37,582 bases of DNA from an uncultured Spirochaetaceae bacterium. Lineage in GTDB: Bacteria; Spirochaetota; Spirochaetia; Sphaerochaetales; Sphaerochaetaceae. The translations under genes and the position numbers were made by a program. Below are positions 1 through 7,813 of this stretch, piece by piece. The stretch spans positions 1 to 37,582 of the forward strand of contig CALXOL010000021.1 of NCBI GenBank assembly GCA_944390015.1, given 5' to 3'. Numbering within the stretch: the stretch's first letter is position 1; each line of letters begins with the position of its first letter. The notes beneath the pieces are model-generated. The model saw only the letters and a list, made by a program, of their open reading frames with translations, was not told the DNA's origin and ran no database searches.

Positions 1-8
1 AAAAGTGG

Positions 9-37
9 TTGTATTTGTAGCGAGAAAAAGATATATT
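9..37 (+). promoter_or_regulatory. Putative promoter of the tRNA-Arg gene
   Basis: A -10 box TATATT (32-37) lies 17 bases after a weak -35 TTGTAT (9-14). The predicted start near base 44 gives a short leader before the tRNA. The -10 matches consensus at five of six bases and the -35 at only three, so the call rests on spacing and position. Confidence 0.45.
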
Positions 38-62
38 AACGAAGATACAACAAACTATGGAA

Positions 63-136
63 GATCCTGTAGCTCAGCTGGATAGAGCGTCCGCCTCCTA
101 AGCGGAAGGTCAGCAGTTCGAATCTGCTCAGGGTCA
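63..136 (+). tRNA. tRNA-Arg, anticodon CCT
   Basis: The full cloverleaf can be drawn. The seven-base acceptor stem GATCCTG pairs with CAGGGTC with one G-T wobble. The five-base anticodon stem TCCGC/GCGGA encloses the loop CTCCTAA, whose centre reads CCT, and the T arm contains GTTCGAATC. The tRNA therefore decodes AGG arginine codons. The discriminator base is A and the CCA tail is not encoded, so CCA must be added enzymatically. A run of six T at 138-143 follows directly and may end transcription. The gene stands alone, converging on the metal ATPase gene. Confidence 0.95.
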
Positions 137-146
137 CTTTTTTATA

Positions 147-164
147 GCCTCCCATCAGGGAGGC
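147..164. terminator. Hairpin between convergent tRNA and ATPase genes
   Basis: GCCTCCC (147-153) pairs perfectly with GGGAGGC (158-164) across a four-base loop. It sits between the tRNA and the stop codon of the leftward ATPase gene. The T run lies before the hairpin in the rightward direction, and no T run follows in either direction, so this is not a classical intrinsic terminator. It may protect mRNA 3' ends or terminate weakly. Confidence 0.4.
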
Positions 165-170
165 AGAATA

Positions 171-2054
171 TTACAGCTTCTTAACAAATAGTGCTCTTAT
201 AGCATTTAGAACGGCTATTATCATAACACCTACATCGGCAAATATCGCAAGCCACATATTTGCTAGTCCGACTGCGCCGAGAACGAGGCAGATGAATTTC
301 ACCCCTATTGCGAATACAATGTTCTGATAAACAATGCGAAGGCATTTCTTCGATATCTTTATCGCTTTTGCGATCTTCAGAGGATCATCATCCATCAAAA
401 CCACATCCGCAGCCTCAATCGCAGCGTCCGAACCCATGGCCCCCATTGCAATCCCGATATCAGCCCTGCCAAGAACGGGAGCATCATTTATGCCGTCTCC
501 TACGAACGCAAGTGCTTCAGATGGAGATTTAGCTTTTAAAAGCTCTTCGACCTTGCTTACCTTATCTGATGGCAAAAGCTCGCTATATACCTCGTCTATG
601 CCAAGAGTTTTTGCAACCGTATCAGCAACAGCAGTTCTATCCCCTGTGAGCATGACAGTCTTCTCTATGCCCGCCCTCTTCAGCTCTTTCACAGCCTGTT
701 TTGAATGTGCCTTCTCAACATCGCTTATTACGATATGCCCGACATACTCTTTATCTATCGCCACATGGATTATAGTGCCTACGCTATGGCAAGGTATCGG
801 CTCTACGGAGATAAGGCGCATCAGCTTCTCATTACCGCAAGCCACCTCATGCCCATCTACCTTAGCAGTGATTCCGCACCCGCTTATCTCCTTGACATCC
901 TCAACCCTGCTCCTGTCCAATTGCTTGGAATGGGCATTCAACAGGCTTTTTGCTATCGGATGGCTGGATGCACTCTCAGCAAGGGCCGCATATTCAATAA
1001 TCTTCTCATCCTCGATTCTAGCATGATGTATCCCGTTTACCTCGAACACACCCTTTGTAAGCGTTCCGGTCTTATCGAATACCACTATCTTTGTCTTTGA
1101 GAGAGTTTCAAGGTAGTTGGAGCCCTTTATCAGGATTCCTGCATTGCTTGCTCCCCCGATGCCGGCAAAGAACGAAAGCGGAATGGAAATTACAAGCGCA
1201 CATGGGCAGCTTATTACGAGGAACGTAAGAGCCCTGTACAGCCAGATGCCCCACGAAGCACTTGCTCCCACGATAATGCTTACCAGTGGTGGAAGAATTG
1301 CCAGGGCCAAAGCACTGATGCAGACAGCAGGAGTATATACCCTTGCGAATTTTGAGATGAAATCCTCGGACTTCGATTTTCTTGAACTTGCATTCTCCAT
1401 CAGTTCCAAAATCTTTGAAACCGTCGATTCTCCGAACTCCTTCGTCGTACGGATCTTAAGCAATCCCGTCATGTTAATGGAGCCTGAGATGATCTCATCA
1501 TCAGGAGCTACACTCCTTGGAAGGCTCTCCCCCGTAAGAGCAGATGTATTAAGAGATGATTGTCCTGAAACAACTACTCCATCAATTGGAACCTTCTCTC
1601 CGGGCTGAACGACTATGATGCTACCGACCTCTACCTCATCGGGATCCACCCTTCTAATAGACCCATCCTCTTCGAGATTCGCATAGTCAGGACGTATGTC
1701 CATAAGCTCCGTTATGTTCTTCCTGCTCTTTCCCACCGCATAGCTCTGGAAGAGCTCTCCTGTCTGGTAGAAAAGCATTACGGCTACGGCCTCCGTATAA
1801 TCTCCGCTCCTCTCATAAAGAGCGAGGACGATTGCTCCGACTGTGGCGGTTGCCATCAGGAAGCACTCATCCATGACCTGCCCTCTTATTATCCCCTTGA
1901 ACGCTTTTATGAGGATATCATAACCGACGACAAGGTAGGCTACCATGTAAAGGGAGAATCCCAGAGCACCGCTAACCGATGAGATAGAGAGTGCTATGAG
2001 CATCAGAGCTGATATGATTATGCGACTGAGCATTATCCTCTGTTTCCTGTTCAT
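171..2054 (-). CDS. P1B-type heavy-metal exporting ATPase (Zn/Cd/Pb type)
   Basis: This 627-residue inner-membrane pump expels divalent soft metals, most likely Zn2+, Cd2+ or Pb2+, by ATP hydrolysis. All P-type landmarks are visible: the actuator TGES near residue 174, the metal-channel CPC at 283-285, the phosphorylated aspartate in DKTGT near 327, the P1B-specific HP dipeptide near 365 and GDGINDAP near 519. The last membrane helix contains ADVG and LNAIRAL, the aspartate pattern of the ZntA/CadA (P1B-2) subgroup rather than copper pumps, which is known of the family. The protein starts directly at the first membrane helices and lacks the usual N-terminal metal-binding domain. That domain is encoded by the gene 15 bases upstream, so the pair is cotranscribed. 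The N-terminal DECFLM also resembles the Zn/Cd subgroup. The exact metal is inferred. Confidence 0.9.
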   Translation of the reverse strand: MNRKQRIMLSRIIISALMLIALSISSVSGALGFSLYMVAYLVVGYDILIKAFKGIIRGQVMDECFLMATATVGAIVLALYERSGDYTEAVAVMLFYQTGELFQSYAVGKSRKNITELMDIRPDYANLEEDGSIRRVDPDEVEVGSIIVVQPGEKVPIDGVVVSGQSSLNTSALTGESLPRSVAPDDEIISGSINMTGLLKIRTTKEFGESTVSKILELMENASSRKSKSEDFISKFARVYTPAVCISALALAILPPLVSIIVGASASWGIWLYRALTFLVISCPCALVISIPLSFFAGIGGASNAGILIKGSNYLETLSKTKIVVFDKTGTLTKGVFEVNGIHHARIEDEKIIEYAALAESASSHPIAKSLLNAHSKQLDRSRVEDVKEISGCGITAKVDGHEVACGNEKLMRLISVEPIPCHSVGTIIHVAIDKEYVGHIVISDVEKAHSKQAVKELKRAGIEKTVMLTGDRTAVADTVAKTLGIDEVYSELLPSDKVSKVEELLKAKSPSEALAFVGDGINDAPVLGRADIGIAMGAMGSDAAIEAADVVLMDDDPLKIAKAIKISKKCLRIVYQNIVFAIGVKFICLVLGAVGLANMWLAIFADVGVMIIAVLNAIRALFVKKL

Positions 2055-2069
2055 TACATTACCCTGGTC

Positions 2070-2288
2070 TCAGATGAAGACCTCGCAGTCGCTCTCGACC
2101 CTCTTACAGCTTCTTCTAACGCTCTCCATAACAGAGTTTTTATCAACACCGTCAGCAAACTCAACAATCATCTTCTGCATCATGAAATTTACCGTGCAAT
2201 CCTTCACACCTTCCGTCTTCCTTGCCGCAGCTTCCATCTTGTTTGCGCATGAAGCACAGTCAACTTCAATCCCATATGTCTTCTTCAT
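2070..2288 (-). CDS. Stand-alone heavy-metal-associated (HMA) domain protein
   Basis: A 72-residue ferredoxin-like HMA domain with the metal-binding motif DCASC (cysteines 11 and 14) and the alternating strand/helix pattern of CopZ-like metallochaperones. It probably hands metal to the ATPase encoded 15 bases downstream, or is that pump's detached regulatory domain. In many CadA/ZntA proteins this domain is fused to the pump. I chose ATG at 2288 because AGGAGG lies five bases upstream; a GTG one codon earlier is too close to that site. A real stop codon, a short spacer and a separate ATG for the pump argue for two genes, although an old split of a fused gene is possible. Confidence 0.85.
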   Translation of the reverse strand: MKKTYGIEVDCASCANKMEAAARKTEGVKDCTVNFMMQKMIVEFADGVDKNSVMESVRRSCKRVESDCEVFI

Positions 2289-2314
2289 CACATCCTCCTA
2301 CATATAAACATATG

Positions 2315-2332
2315 AACATTTGCTTAAATGTT
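2315..2332 (-). promoter_or_regulatory. Inverted repeat, probable metal-repressor operator
   Basis: AACATTT (2315-2321) and AAATGTT (2326-2332) form a perfect inverted repeat with a four-base centre, placed at the predicted transcription start of the HMA-ATPase operon. AT-rich imperfect palindromes of this size at the start point are typical operators of ArsR/SmtB-family metal sensors. No such regulator is encoded in the window, so the protein is unknown. Confidence 0.5.
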
Positions 2333-2338
2333 AAATTA

Positions 2339-2367
2339 ATAATATATTCAATTTTCCCTTCTGTCAA
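2339..2367 (-). promoter_or_regulatory. Sigma-70-type promoter of the HMA-ATPase operon
   Basis: On the minus strand a perfect -35 TTGACA (2362-2367) is followed after exactly 17 bases by TATTAT (2339-2344). The start point would be near 2332, at the edge of the inverted repeat and about 44 bases before the HMA start codon. Confidence 0.7.
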
Positions 2368-2370
2368 TAT

Positions 2371-2429
2371 AAAAAAAGGCATCCAATCATCTTAGGCCAC
2401 CCCTGAACAGCCTAGGAAGAAAGAATGCC
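2371..2429 (-). terminator. Candidate leftward terminator with a two-part stem
   Basis: On the minus strand an outer stem GGCAT/ATGCC (2425-2429 with 2378-2382) encloses an inner stem TAGGC/GCCTA (2410-2414 with 2393-2397) and is followed immediately by seven T (2371-2377). It ends just before the -35 box of the metal operon and would keep topA-operon transcripts out of it. The internal loops are large, so its strength is uncertain. Confidence 0.5.
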
Positions 2430-2557
2430 ATATACAAGAATATAGCCTATTTATTCTTTTTTCATCCTAAAAATCACTGAGAGAACACAAATTCATACTA
2501 AAAACAATAAGTTTCTATTAATAGAAGCAAATTCAATATTATTTATGTTTTTTTTGC

Positions 2558-2586
2558 TAGCCAAAATTGTTTAAAACAATTATATT
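2558..2586 (+). promoter_or_regulatory. Possible rightward promoter with palindromic spacer
   Basis: TAGCCA (2558-2563) and TATATT (2581-2586) are 17 bases apart. The spacer is almost entirely a 17-base palindrome, AATTGTTTAAAACAATT (2565-2581), symmetrical except for its central base, as expected for a repressor site. The -35 matches consensus at four of six bases. AT-rich DNA produces such patterns by chance, so confidence is low. Confidence 0.3.
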
Positions 2587-2592
2587 CTGCTG

Positions 2593-2691
2593 TTAATAGA
2601 GGGTGACTTCCTACCTTGTTTTACATCTCATAGGCAATGTGCCTATCCCCTCTTACCCCAAGGGGGATGCCTCTTGGGGGTTTCTCTTTTT
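2593..2691 (+). ncRNA. Candidate small structured RNA, no known family
   Basis: Downstream of the possible promoter, AGAGGG (2598-2603) can pair with CCCTCT (2648-2653), enclosing the perfect hairpin ATAGGCA/TGCCTAT (2630-2646). A second hairpin, CCCCAAG/CTTGGGG (2656-2679), follows and leads into a T-rich tract (2681-2691), which looks like a rightward intrinsic terminator. The product would be about 100 nucleotides and antisense to the last codons of the neighbouring flavin-protein gene. No convincing reading frame with a ribosome-binding site lies inside. Alternatively the stems are 3' structure of the leftward mRNA. The rest of the gap at 2292-2652 holds only the metal-operon control region and AT-rich sequence. 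Confidence 0.3.
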
Positions 2692-3168
2692 AAGGTTCTC
2701 AAGCCCTTCTTTACCGCTTAAATGTTCTATGGAAAGAGAAAAGATGCACATTTTATCAAAGAGAGAATCGATGTATTCATCTCGAGATGATGTGCTGGCT
2801 GAAGGGTTGTATTTAAGGGCAAGAAGATTCGCAGCCTTTCTCTTTTCATCTCCGCTTAAAAAGGATAGCAGCCCAAACGCTATCACACTCTTATATGCAG
2901 TCGTATAGTCAGAGGCTATTACCTCATCCTCTGCTACCACGCAAAACGAAGCCTTTGCATCCCTTCTTATACTCTCCACCTTGTGCCCGCTTAGTGCAGA
3001 GTGGAATATGATTTTCCCATCGGCATAGACATAACTCATGGGCACGGCATATGGATAGCCACATGTGCCGGAAACGGCAAGGACACCATGCGATCCGTGC
3101 TCTAATATATTTATACACTCCTGCTTGCCCAGCTGCTGTCTTATCCTTCTCATCTTTGGGAACATCAT
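2653..3168 (-). CDS. NimA-like pyridoxamine 5'-phosphate oxidase-family flavin protein
   Basis: This 171-residue protein has the split-barrel flavin-binding fold of the pyridoxamine-phosphate-oxidase superfamily. The segments HGVLAVSGTCGYPYAVPMSY, IIFHSALSGHK and ASFCVVAEDEV are the hallmarks of the NimA-like branch, small cytoplasmic FMN or heme-binding reductases linked in some bacteria to nitroimidazole reduction. The physiological substrate is unknown. ATG at 3168 was chosen because AAGGAG lies five bases upstream and the codon overlaps the stop of the acetyltransferase gene by one base; a GTG at 3171 is less well placed. It is the last gene of the topA operon, and its 3' end overlaps the candidate small RNA. 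Confidence 0.8.
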   Translation of the reverse strand: MMFPKMRRIRQQLGKQECINILEHGSHGVLAVSGTCGYPYAVPMSYVYADGKIIFHSALSGHKVESIRRDAKASFCVVAEDEVIASDYTTAYKSVIAFGLLSFLSGDEKRKAANLLALKYNPSASTSSRDEYIDSLFDKMCIFSLSIEHLSGKEGLENLKKRNPQEASPLG

Positions 3169-3659
3169 CACATCTCCTTCAGTTTTTTTCTGAAATAAAG
3201 CATGTCATCCTGTACGGGATTCTCATTATATGGAGGTATTTGAGAAAAACCATGACTCATATAAAGCGCTATCGCACTCTTAAGAGATGAAAGGGTATCG
3301 AGATACATCTCCTCATAAGAGAGGATTTCAGCATCATTGATGCATTTTTCAAGCATCGCATTACTGATATGCCGCCCTCTGAAAGATGGTCGCAGATACA
3401 TCCTCTTCAGCTCACATGCACTTTCACTAAGCCGCCTGAAGCCAACGCAGCCTGCAACTTCTCCATCTACAAGGACGATGTACATTCTTCCCCCGTCCTC
3501 ATACTTCATGCCAGGATCTTCAAGCTCCTTTGAAGCATGCTGCTGTTCCAGATACAAAGAGAATCTGGGATTAAGTGAGACAAGGTACTCAAAGTATTCC
3601 TTAAAAAGGATGTTAAGCTCTTTTTTATTCTCAAGAGCATCGATAAATGAGATATCCAT
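3168..3659 (-). CDS. GNAT-family N-acetyltransferase
   Basis: A 163-residue acyltransferase of the Gcn5-related superfamily. The central part reads VAGCVGFRRL, then ELKRMYLRPSFRGRHISNAM, which contains the acetyl-CoA pyrophosphate-binding pattern R/Q-x-x-G-x-G/A in the slightly altered form RGRHIS. It is followed by YLDTLSSLKSAIALYMSHGF, the usual final strand and helix. The acceptor is unknown; the LKRMYLRP-type branch includes many uncharacterised small-molecule acetyltransferases. The start codon overlaps the topA stop by one base (TGATG), so the gene is translationally coupled to topA, and its own stop is coupled in the same way to the flavin protein. Confidence 0.8.
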   Translation of the reverse strand: MDISFIDALENKKELNILFKEYFEYLVSLNPRFSLYLEQQHASKELEDPGMKYEDGGRMYIVLVDGEVAGCVGFRRLSESACELKRMYLRPSFRGRHISNAMLEKCINDAEILSYEEMYLDTLSSLKSAIALYMSHGFSQIPPYNENPVQDDMLYFRKKLKEM

Positions 3660-6187
3660 CAGCTTTTCTTTCTTCTAAAGGTTCTCTTTTTCTCCGGGGC
3701 GCTTAAGGCGAGTTCCTTTGCCCTCTCCTCTGTAATTGAGTCTGCCCTCTCCTTCTCTTCTTTTGCAAGAGCTATGTTCTTATCCCCCCATTTAAGGTAC
3801 GCTCCATAGCGCCCAGATAAGATCTCAAGGCTTTTTCCCTCAAGAGCGGGGAAGGTCTTTATGACTGTCTTCTCATTCTTCACACTGCTCTTCTCAAGCT
3901 CATCCTTAAAAGAAGAGAAAGTTATTTCACGAGGATTCTTAACTCCGGTGTTCTTGCCGTCATATGAGACATAATAGCCGTAAGGACCAAGCCTGAGTTC
4001 GGCCTTACCGTGCTCATCCTCTCCTAGAACCATAGGAAGTGAGAACAGAAAATCTACATCATCCTTAGAAAGAGCCTTAGCATCCATTGCATGCGGCAGA
4101 CTTACACTCTTTCTATCCGCCTCTCTATAAAGATAAGCACCGTTTCTGGAATTTCTTATCTCGACATCGGTTCCATCCACCGTGTCTGCTTTTCTGTTCT
4201 TGTTCTCATAGATGTGCCTGGCATCATCGTCCGTGAACTGTCCTGGATAGTATGTGCTCTGGTCGATTGAGACGTATTCCACAGCCTCCTGACCGTCTCT
4301 TCTTACCTCAAGGTAAGGGCCGTACTTTCCGTTTTTAATCGAATATGAATAAAGCGCACCATTACTGCTGAAAGAATACTTCAGTGATGAAAGATGCAGT
4401 GTCTTAGCCTCGCTGATCCTCACACTGCGGTTTATAGCGGTAACATCCTCTTTTAATCCGGCAAAACCGGGTCTGCCCTTCCAGAACATGTCCAGATAGG
4501 TGTTCTTATCCTCTTTACCGCTTGCAATCTCATCGAGCCCCTCCTCCATACGGGAAGTGAAATCGTAGCCGACGTAAAGAGGGAAAGCAGAATCAAGGAA
4601 ATCTGCTACGAAGAAGCCGAGGAATGTCGGAACCAGAGATGATTTAACCTTGTTCGCATAGCCTTTTGTAAGAATCGTCGATATGATCTGCGCATAAGTA
4701 CTCGGCCTTCCTATTCCCTTCTCTTCAAGCATCTTAACAAGGCTTGCCTCATTGTATCTGAATGGTGGCTCTGTCGTATGCGAGACTTCTGCCGCATCTA
4801 TTATCAGACGCTCATCACCCTCTGAGAGAGAGGGAAGAAGATTGGAGTTCTCCCCCTCGTCCTCATCCTTCGAACTCTCGTCTATCGACTCTGAATAAAG
4901 GCGCAGAAATCCATCAAAAAGAATCTCGGTTCCACTTGCAGAGAGTCCGTATACCCCGCTTTCGAGTTTTATTGAGGTAACAGCCTTAAGAGCGTCCTTC
5001 ATCTGCGTTGCAAGCGTTCTCTTCCATATAAGAGTATAGAGTTTGAGCTCATCTCCCGTAAGACCTGTATCCCTAGGGGTGCGGAACGTATCACCAGCTG
5101 GTCTTATTGCCTCATGCGCCTCCTGTGCAGAACCACTCTTTGCCTTATAGTTTCTCTCCCTGCTTGAAAGATAAGCCTCTCCGAAAAGACCTTTTATCTG
5201 GTTTCTGGATGCCCTGATGCATTCACTTGAGAGGTTTGGACTGTCCGTACGCATATATGTTATGAAGCCCTTCTCATAAAGGCTCTGGGCAATACTCATA
5301 ACCTCTCTTACACTCTTATTTAACTTACGTGATGCATCCTGTTGAAGGGTACTGGTTGTAAAAGGATAGGCAGGGCTGGTCCTCTTCTCAGCTCTGACGA
5401 CTGAACGAACCACGGCATTTTTGCCTTTGCGATTCCTTATGACCTCGGATGCAGAGAGAGCATCAAGTGCGATATGTCCACTCTTAAGATGACCCGTTTT
5501 TCCATCGAAGCTCGCCTTAGTCGCAACTGTCTTGCCATCTATGCTCTCCAGCTTCGCCTTAAAGTCATCAAAGAAGACATTCACTGTAGTATAGTCATTG
5601 GAGACGAAGGCCCTCCTCTCTTTTTCCCTATCGACTATGAGCTTGAGCCCTGGAGACTGAACGCGCCCTGCGGATGCCTTGGTAAAACCTATCTTGCGGG
5701 CGAGTATCGGGCTGATCTCATACCCCTGAAGACGATCTATGGCACGACGTGCCTCCTGCGCGGAAACGAGATTCATATCGATTTCGCGACAATTGTTGAA
5801 AGCCTCCGTAATAGCCTGTCTTGTAATCTCATGGAACACCATCCTGTAACACGGACATGTCGGCTTGAGATTATTGTAAAGATGCCATGCGATCGACTCC
5901 CCTTCCCTATCCTCATCACTTGCGAGGATGAGCTGATCGGCACTCTTAAGCTCCTTCCTCATCTCCGAAAGAAGCTTCTTCTTCTCATCGCTCATCTCAT
6001 ATTCGAGTTCATAACCGTCATCGACCATTACCCCGTGAACGCCTTTCTTAGGCTGTATGGCAAGATCCTCTATATGACCAAGACTTGCCATGACCGTGCA
6101 ATTGGGGCCTAAATACCTTTTTATCGTCCTCGCCTTGGTAGGCGACTCAACTATAATCAGACTTTTCTTACTTGGATCAGCTTTCAT
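3659..6187 (-). CDS. topA: DNA topoisomerase I (type IA)
   Basis: This enzyme relaxes negative supercoils by transient cleavage of one DNA strand. The 842-residue protein has an N-terminal TOPRIM domain (LIIVESPTKART near residue 10; ASDEDREGE near 89, with metal-binding acidic residues) and the catalytic tyrosine at about 311 in GFITYMRTDSPN. The E. coli-type cysteine zinc fingers are absent. The C-terminal third instead carries three repeats of the G-P/A-Y-x-x-Y/L type (SRNGAYLYRE, LRLGPYGYYVSY, SGRYGAYLKWGD) and a basic tail KKRTFRRKKS, as in several actinobacterial and spirochaete enzymes. It is the first gene of a coupled three-gene unit. AAGG lies seven bases before the ATG. Confidence 0.97.
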   Translation of the reverse strand: MKADPSKKSLIIVESPTKARTIKRYLGPNCTVMASLGHIEDLAIQPKKGVHGVMVDDGYELEYEMSDEKKKLLSEMRKELKSADQLILASDEDREGESIAWHLYNNLKPTCPCYRMVFHEITRQAITEAFNNCREIDMNLVSAQEARRAIDRLQGYEISPILARKIGFTKASAGRVQSPGLKLIVDREKERRAFVSNDYTTVNVFFDDFKAKLESIDGKTVATKASFDGKTGHLKSGHIALDALSASEVIRNRKGKNAVVRSVVRAEKRTSPAYPFTTSTLQQDASRKLNKSVREVMSIAQSLYEKGFITYMRTDSPNLSSECIRASRNQIKGLFGEAYLSSRERNYKAKSGSAQEAHEAIRPAGDTFRTPRDTGLTGDELKLYTLIWKRTLATQMKDALKAVTSIKLESGVYGLSASGTEILFDGFLRLYSESIDESSKDEDEGENSNLLPSLSEGDERLIIDAAEVSHTTEPPFRYNEASLVKMLEEKGIGRPSTYAQIISTILTKGYANKVKSSLVPTFLGFFVADFLDSAFPLYVGYDFTSRMEEGLDEIASGKEDKNTYLDMFWKGRPGFAGLKEDVTAINRSVRISEAKTLHLSSLKYSFSSNGALYSYSIKNGKYGPYLEVRRDGQEAVEYVSIDQSTYYPGQFTDDDARHIYENKNRKADTVDGTDVEIRNSRNGAYLYREADRKSVSLPHAMDAKALSKDDVDFLFSLPMVLGEDEHGKAELRLGPYGYYVSYDGKNTGVKNPREITFSSFKDELEKSSVKNEKTVIKTFPALEGKSLEILSGRYGAYLKWGDKNIALAKEEKERADSITEERAKELALSAPEKKRTFRRKKS

Positions 6188-6220
6188 TTGTGCCTTGATT
6201 TTCCCTTTCTACTTTAAAGG

Positions 6221-6249
6221 AAAATATAGGCATAAAAACACTTTGTCAA
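6221..6249 (-). promoter_or_regulatory. Promoter of the topA operon
   Basis: Perfect -35 TTGACA on the minus strand (6244-6249), 17 bases from TATTTT (6221-6226); TATATT two bases closer is an alternative -10. The predicted start is about 25 bases before the topA ATG, and the element sits directly behind the stop codon of the upstream gene. Confidence 0.55.
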
Positions 6250-6263
6250 CATCAAAGCACGGC

Positions 6264-7070
6264 TTAATCGGCAGATACGGCATCAAGAATGAACGCTCCG
6301 TCCTCTGATTCCCCGTTAGGGGAATAGAAGAAAAATGACCTTAAAAGGGATGGCCCTGTAATCAGGAAGGAAACATGACGGCCGCCATCTTCATCGAGAA
6401 AGAACGTGAAACTCGTAGTACAATCGATTGAGAATCCGAAAGCGACCGTTTCCACATATGAGACGGCTTTAAACGGGGATACTTCCATCTTTGTAAGACG
6501 CCATCTGCTTGGGGTCAGACTACTCTTGTTGAAACGCTCCGCATTGTTCCTGTAGCAGATCGCCTGCTCTGTTGAGTCATCGTAATCGACCCATCCTGTG
6601 GGCTCGCCAAGATCAAAGAGGGGGAAAAGCCTGTATGCCTTACCGTCAATCATGATATACATCTCATTGTATTGCCCATAAGTCTCATCGTGCACAGTCC
6701 TCACCTGAAGCCTGAACTCCCTAACTCTTCCTTTATTATCCTCATCCGTCTTATTCACCCATAGATACTCACCACTCCAGTTTGTAGTCTCAAATGTGGC
6801 GAAATCAGCAGAGATATCATTATTTTCGCCATCCCGATAAGCTATCGCCAGATCATATGTTCCATCAGCTTGAAGTCCGGTCAATTCATATTCCACAGCA
6901 CTGCCATCAAGCCTGGAGATGAAGAGATTATCGACATAGATATCCGTATATACTGTTCCTTTTGGAGCAGAAAGTCCTAGTCTTGCCCCATATGGAGTCT
7001 GGACAACCGAAACGGACGATAGAACGGTACACGTAAAAAACATGATGCATAGACCAAAGACTCTTCTCAC
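6264..7070 (-). CDS. Secreted protein of unknown function
   Basis: I do not recognise this 268-residue protein. Residues 1 to about 20 form a signal peptide with no lipobox cysteine. The next stretch (GARLGLSAPKGTVYTDIYVD, then a region ending YDLAIAYRDGE) reads like a beta-sandwich of the fibronectin-III/carbohydrate-binding kind. The remainder is rich in aromatic and acidic residues, with strand-like alternation and no enzyme motif. It is probably periplasmic or outer-envelope. It starts at GTG 7070, supported by AAGGAG eight bases upstream, and diverges from the lipoprotein gene with overlapping -10 boxes. The topA promoter follows immediately after its stop. Confidence 0.6.
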   Translation of the reverse strand: MRRVFGLCIMFFTCTVLSSVSVVQTPYGARLGLSAPKGTVYTDIYVDNLFISRLDGSAVEYELTGLQADGTYDLAIAYRDGENNDISADFATFETTNWSGEYLWVNKTDEDNKGRVREFRLQVRTVHDETYGQYNEMYIMIDGKAYRLFPLFDLGEPTGWVDYDDSTEQAICYRNNAERFNKSSLTPSRWRLTKMEVSPFKAVSYVETVAFGFSIDCTTSFTFFLDEDGGRHVSFLITGPSLLRSFFFYSPNGESEDGAFILDAVSAD

Positions 7071-7092
7071 TTAGCTTGCTCCTTATTAGACA

Positions 7093-7100
7093 AATATAGT
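7093..7100. promoter_or_regulatory. Overlapping divergent -10 boxes
   Basis: TATAGT (7095-7100) on the plus strand and TATATT (7098-7093) on the minus strand overlap by four bases in the 41-base gap between divergent genes. The two promoters would exclude each other. Convincing -35 boxes are not evident. The plus-strand start would fall only a few bases before the lipoprotein ATG. Confidence 0.35.
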
Positions 7101-7111
7101 ATCCTGAAAAT

Positions 7112-7813
7112 ATGAAAAAAATATTAATTTTCGTCTCATTACTATTAATATTGTTTACATCCTGCCAGGTTACAGAGAATATCACATTAACAGATGAAGT
7201 GAACACCAGTTCTGGAGAGATTGAGATCTATGATTTCTTCATCGCCGTCATCGATGACTTCTCCGAGTTCCTGGACTCTTCTTCCAGCTCTGAGAGCATA
7301 ATGGATAGCGCGGTAAGGGATTTTGCAAACGGACTCTCTTCCAATGAGAACAACAGTAACGTCCTTTATACTATAGAAGAAGGGAACAGGTATACGCTCT
7401 CATTTTATTTTGATGACATAACGGAGGCACTCTCCGCTCTCGGGGGAAGCGGTTTTTCCGTGCTCAAAGGGGATGAGAACTCGCTTTCATTCTACCTGGA
7501 TATCAATAATTATGCCCAGCTGAAGGAGATGATACCATTCCTTTCCGATCCTAACTTCGAAGTGTATGGACCGGAGTACAACCAGGGAATGAGCGAAGCC
7601 GATTACCTCGATATGATATTCTACCTGCTTGGAGAAGAGGCACCGGAGGCTCTTCAGACAAGCCTTGTAACTATCAATGTCTCCCTCCCAGGTGAGATAA
7701 TAAGCGCAGAAGGAGTTACGGTAACGGGAGCTAACAGCTTCACATACGCCTTCCCTCTTATAGATTTCCTATTACTTGCAGAGCCAATGAGCTTCTCCGT
7801 CACTTGGAATTGA
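7112..7813 (+). CDS. Putative lipoprotein of unknown function
   Basis: A 233-residue protein with a classical lipoprotein signal: MKKILIFVSLLLILFTSC, whose cysteine 18 would be lipidated. The mature part is acidic and serine-rich at first. It ends in a strand-rich region (VTINVSLPGEIISAEGVTVT, then FPLIDFLLLAEPMSFSVTW) that vaguely resembles LppM-like lipoprotein domains, but this is only an impression. No ribosome-binding site precedes the ATG, and a TATAGT box lies 11 bases before it. The stop overlaps the start of the NusG_II gene, so it heads a three-gene envelope-related unit. Confidence 0.7.
   Translation: MKKILIFVSLLLILFTSCQVTENITLTDEVNTSSGEIEIYDFFIAVIDDFSEFLDSSSSSESIMDSAVRDFANGLSSNENNSNVLYTIEEGNRYTLSFYFDDITEALSALGGSGFSVLKGDENSLSFYLDINNYAQLKEMIPFLSDPNFEVYGPEYNQGMSEADYLDMIFYLLGEEAPEALQTSLVTINVSLPGEIISAEGVTVTGANSFTYAFPLIDFLLLAEPMSFSVTWN

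Noticed and set aside
334-1608. Long open frames on the strand opposite the metal ATPase
   Set aside because: They mirror a clearly conserved P-type ATPase, lack ribosome-binding sites and show no recognisable protein features.
2603-2908. Rightward 101-residue reading frame from a GTG over the candidate RNA
   Set aside because: No ribosome-binding site, and most of it is antisense to the NimA-like gene.
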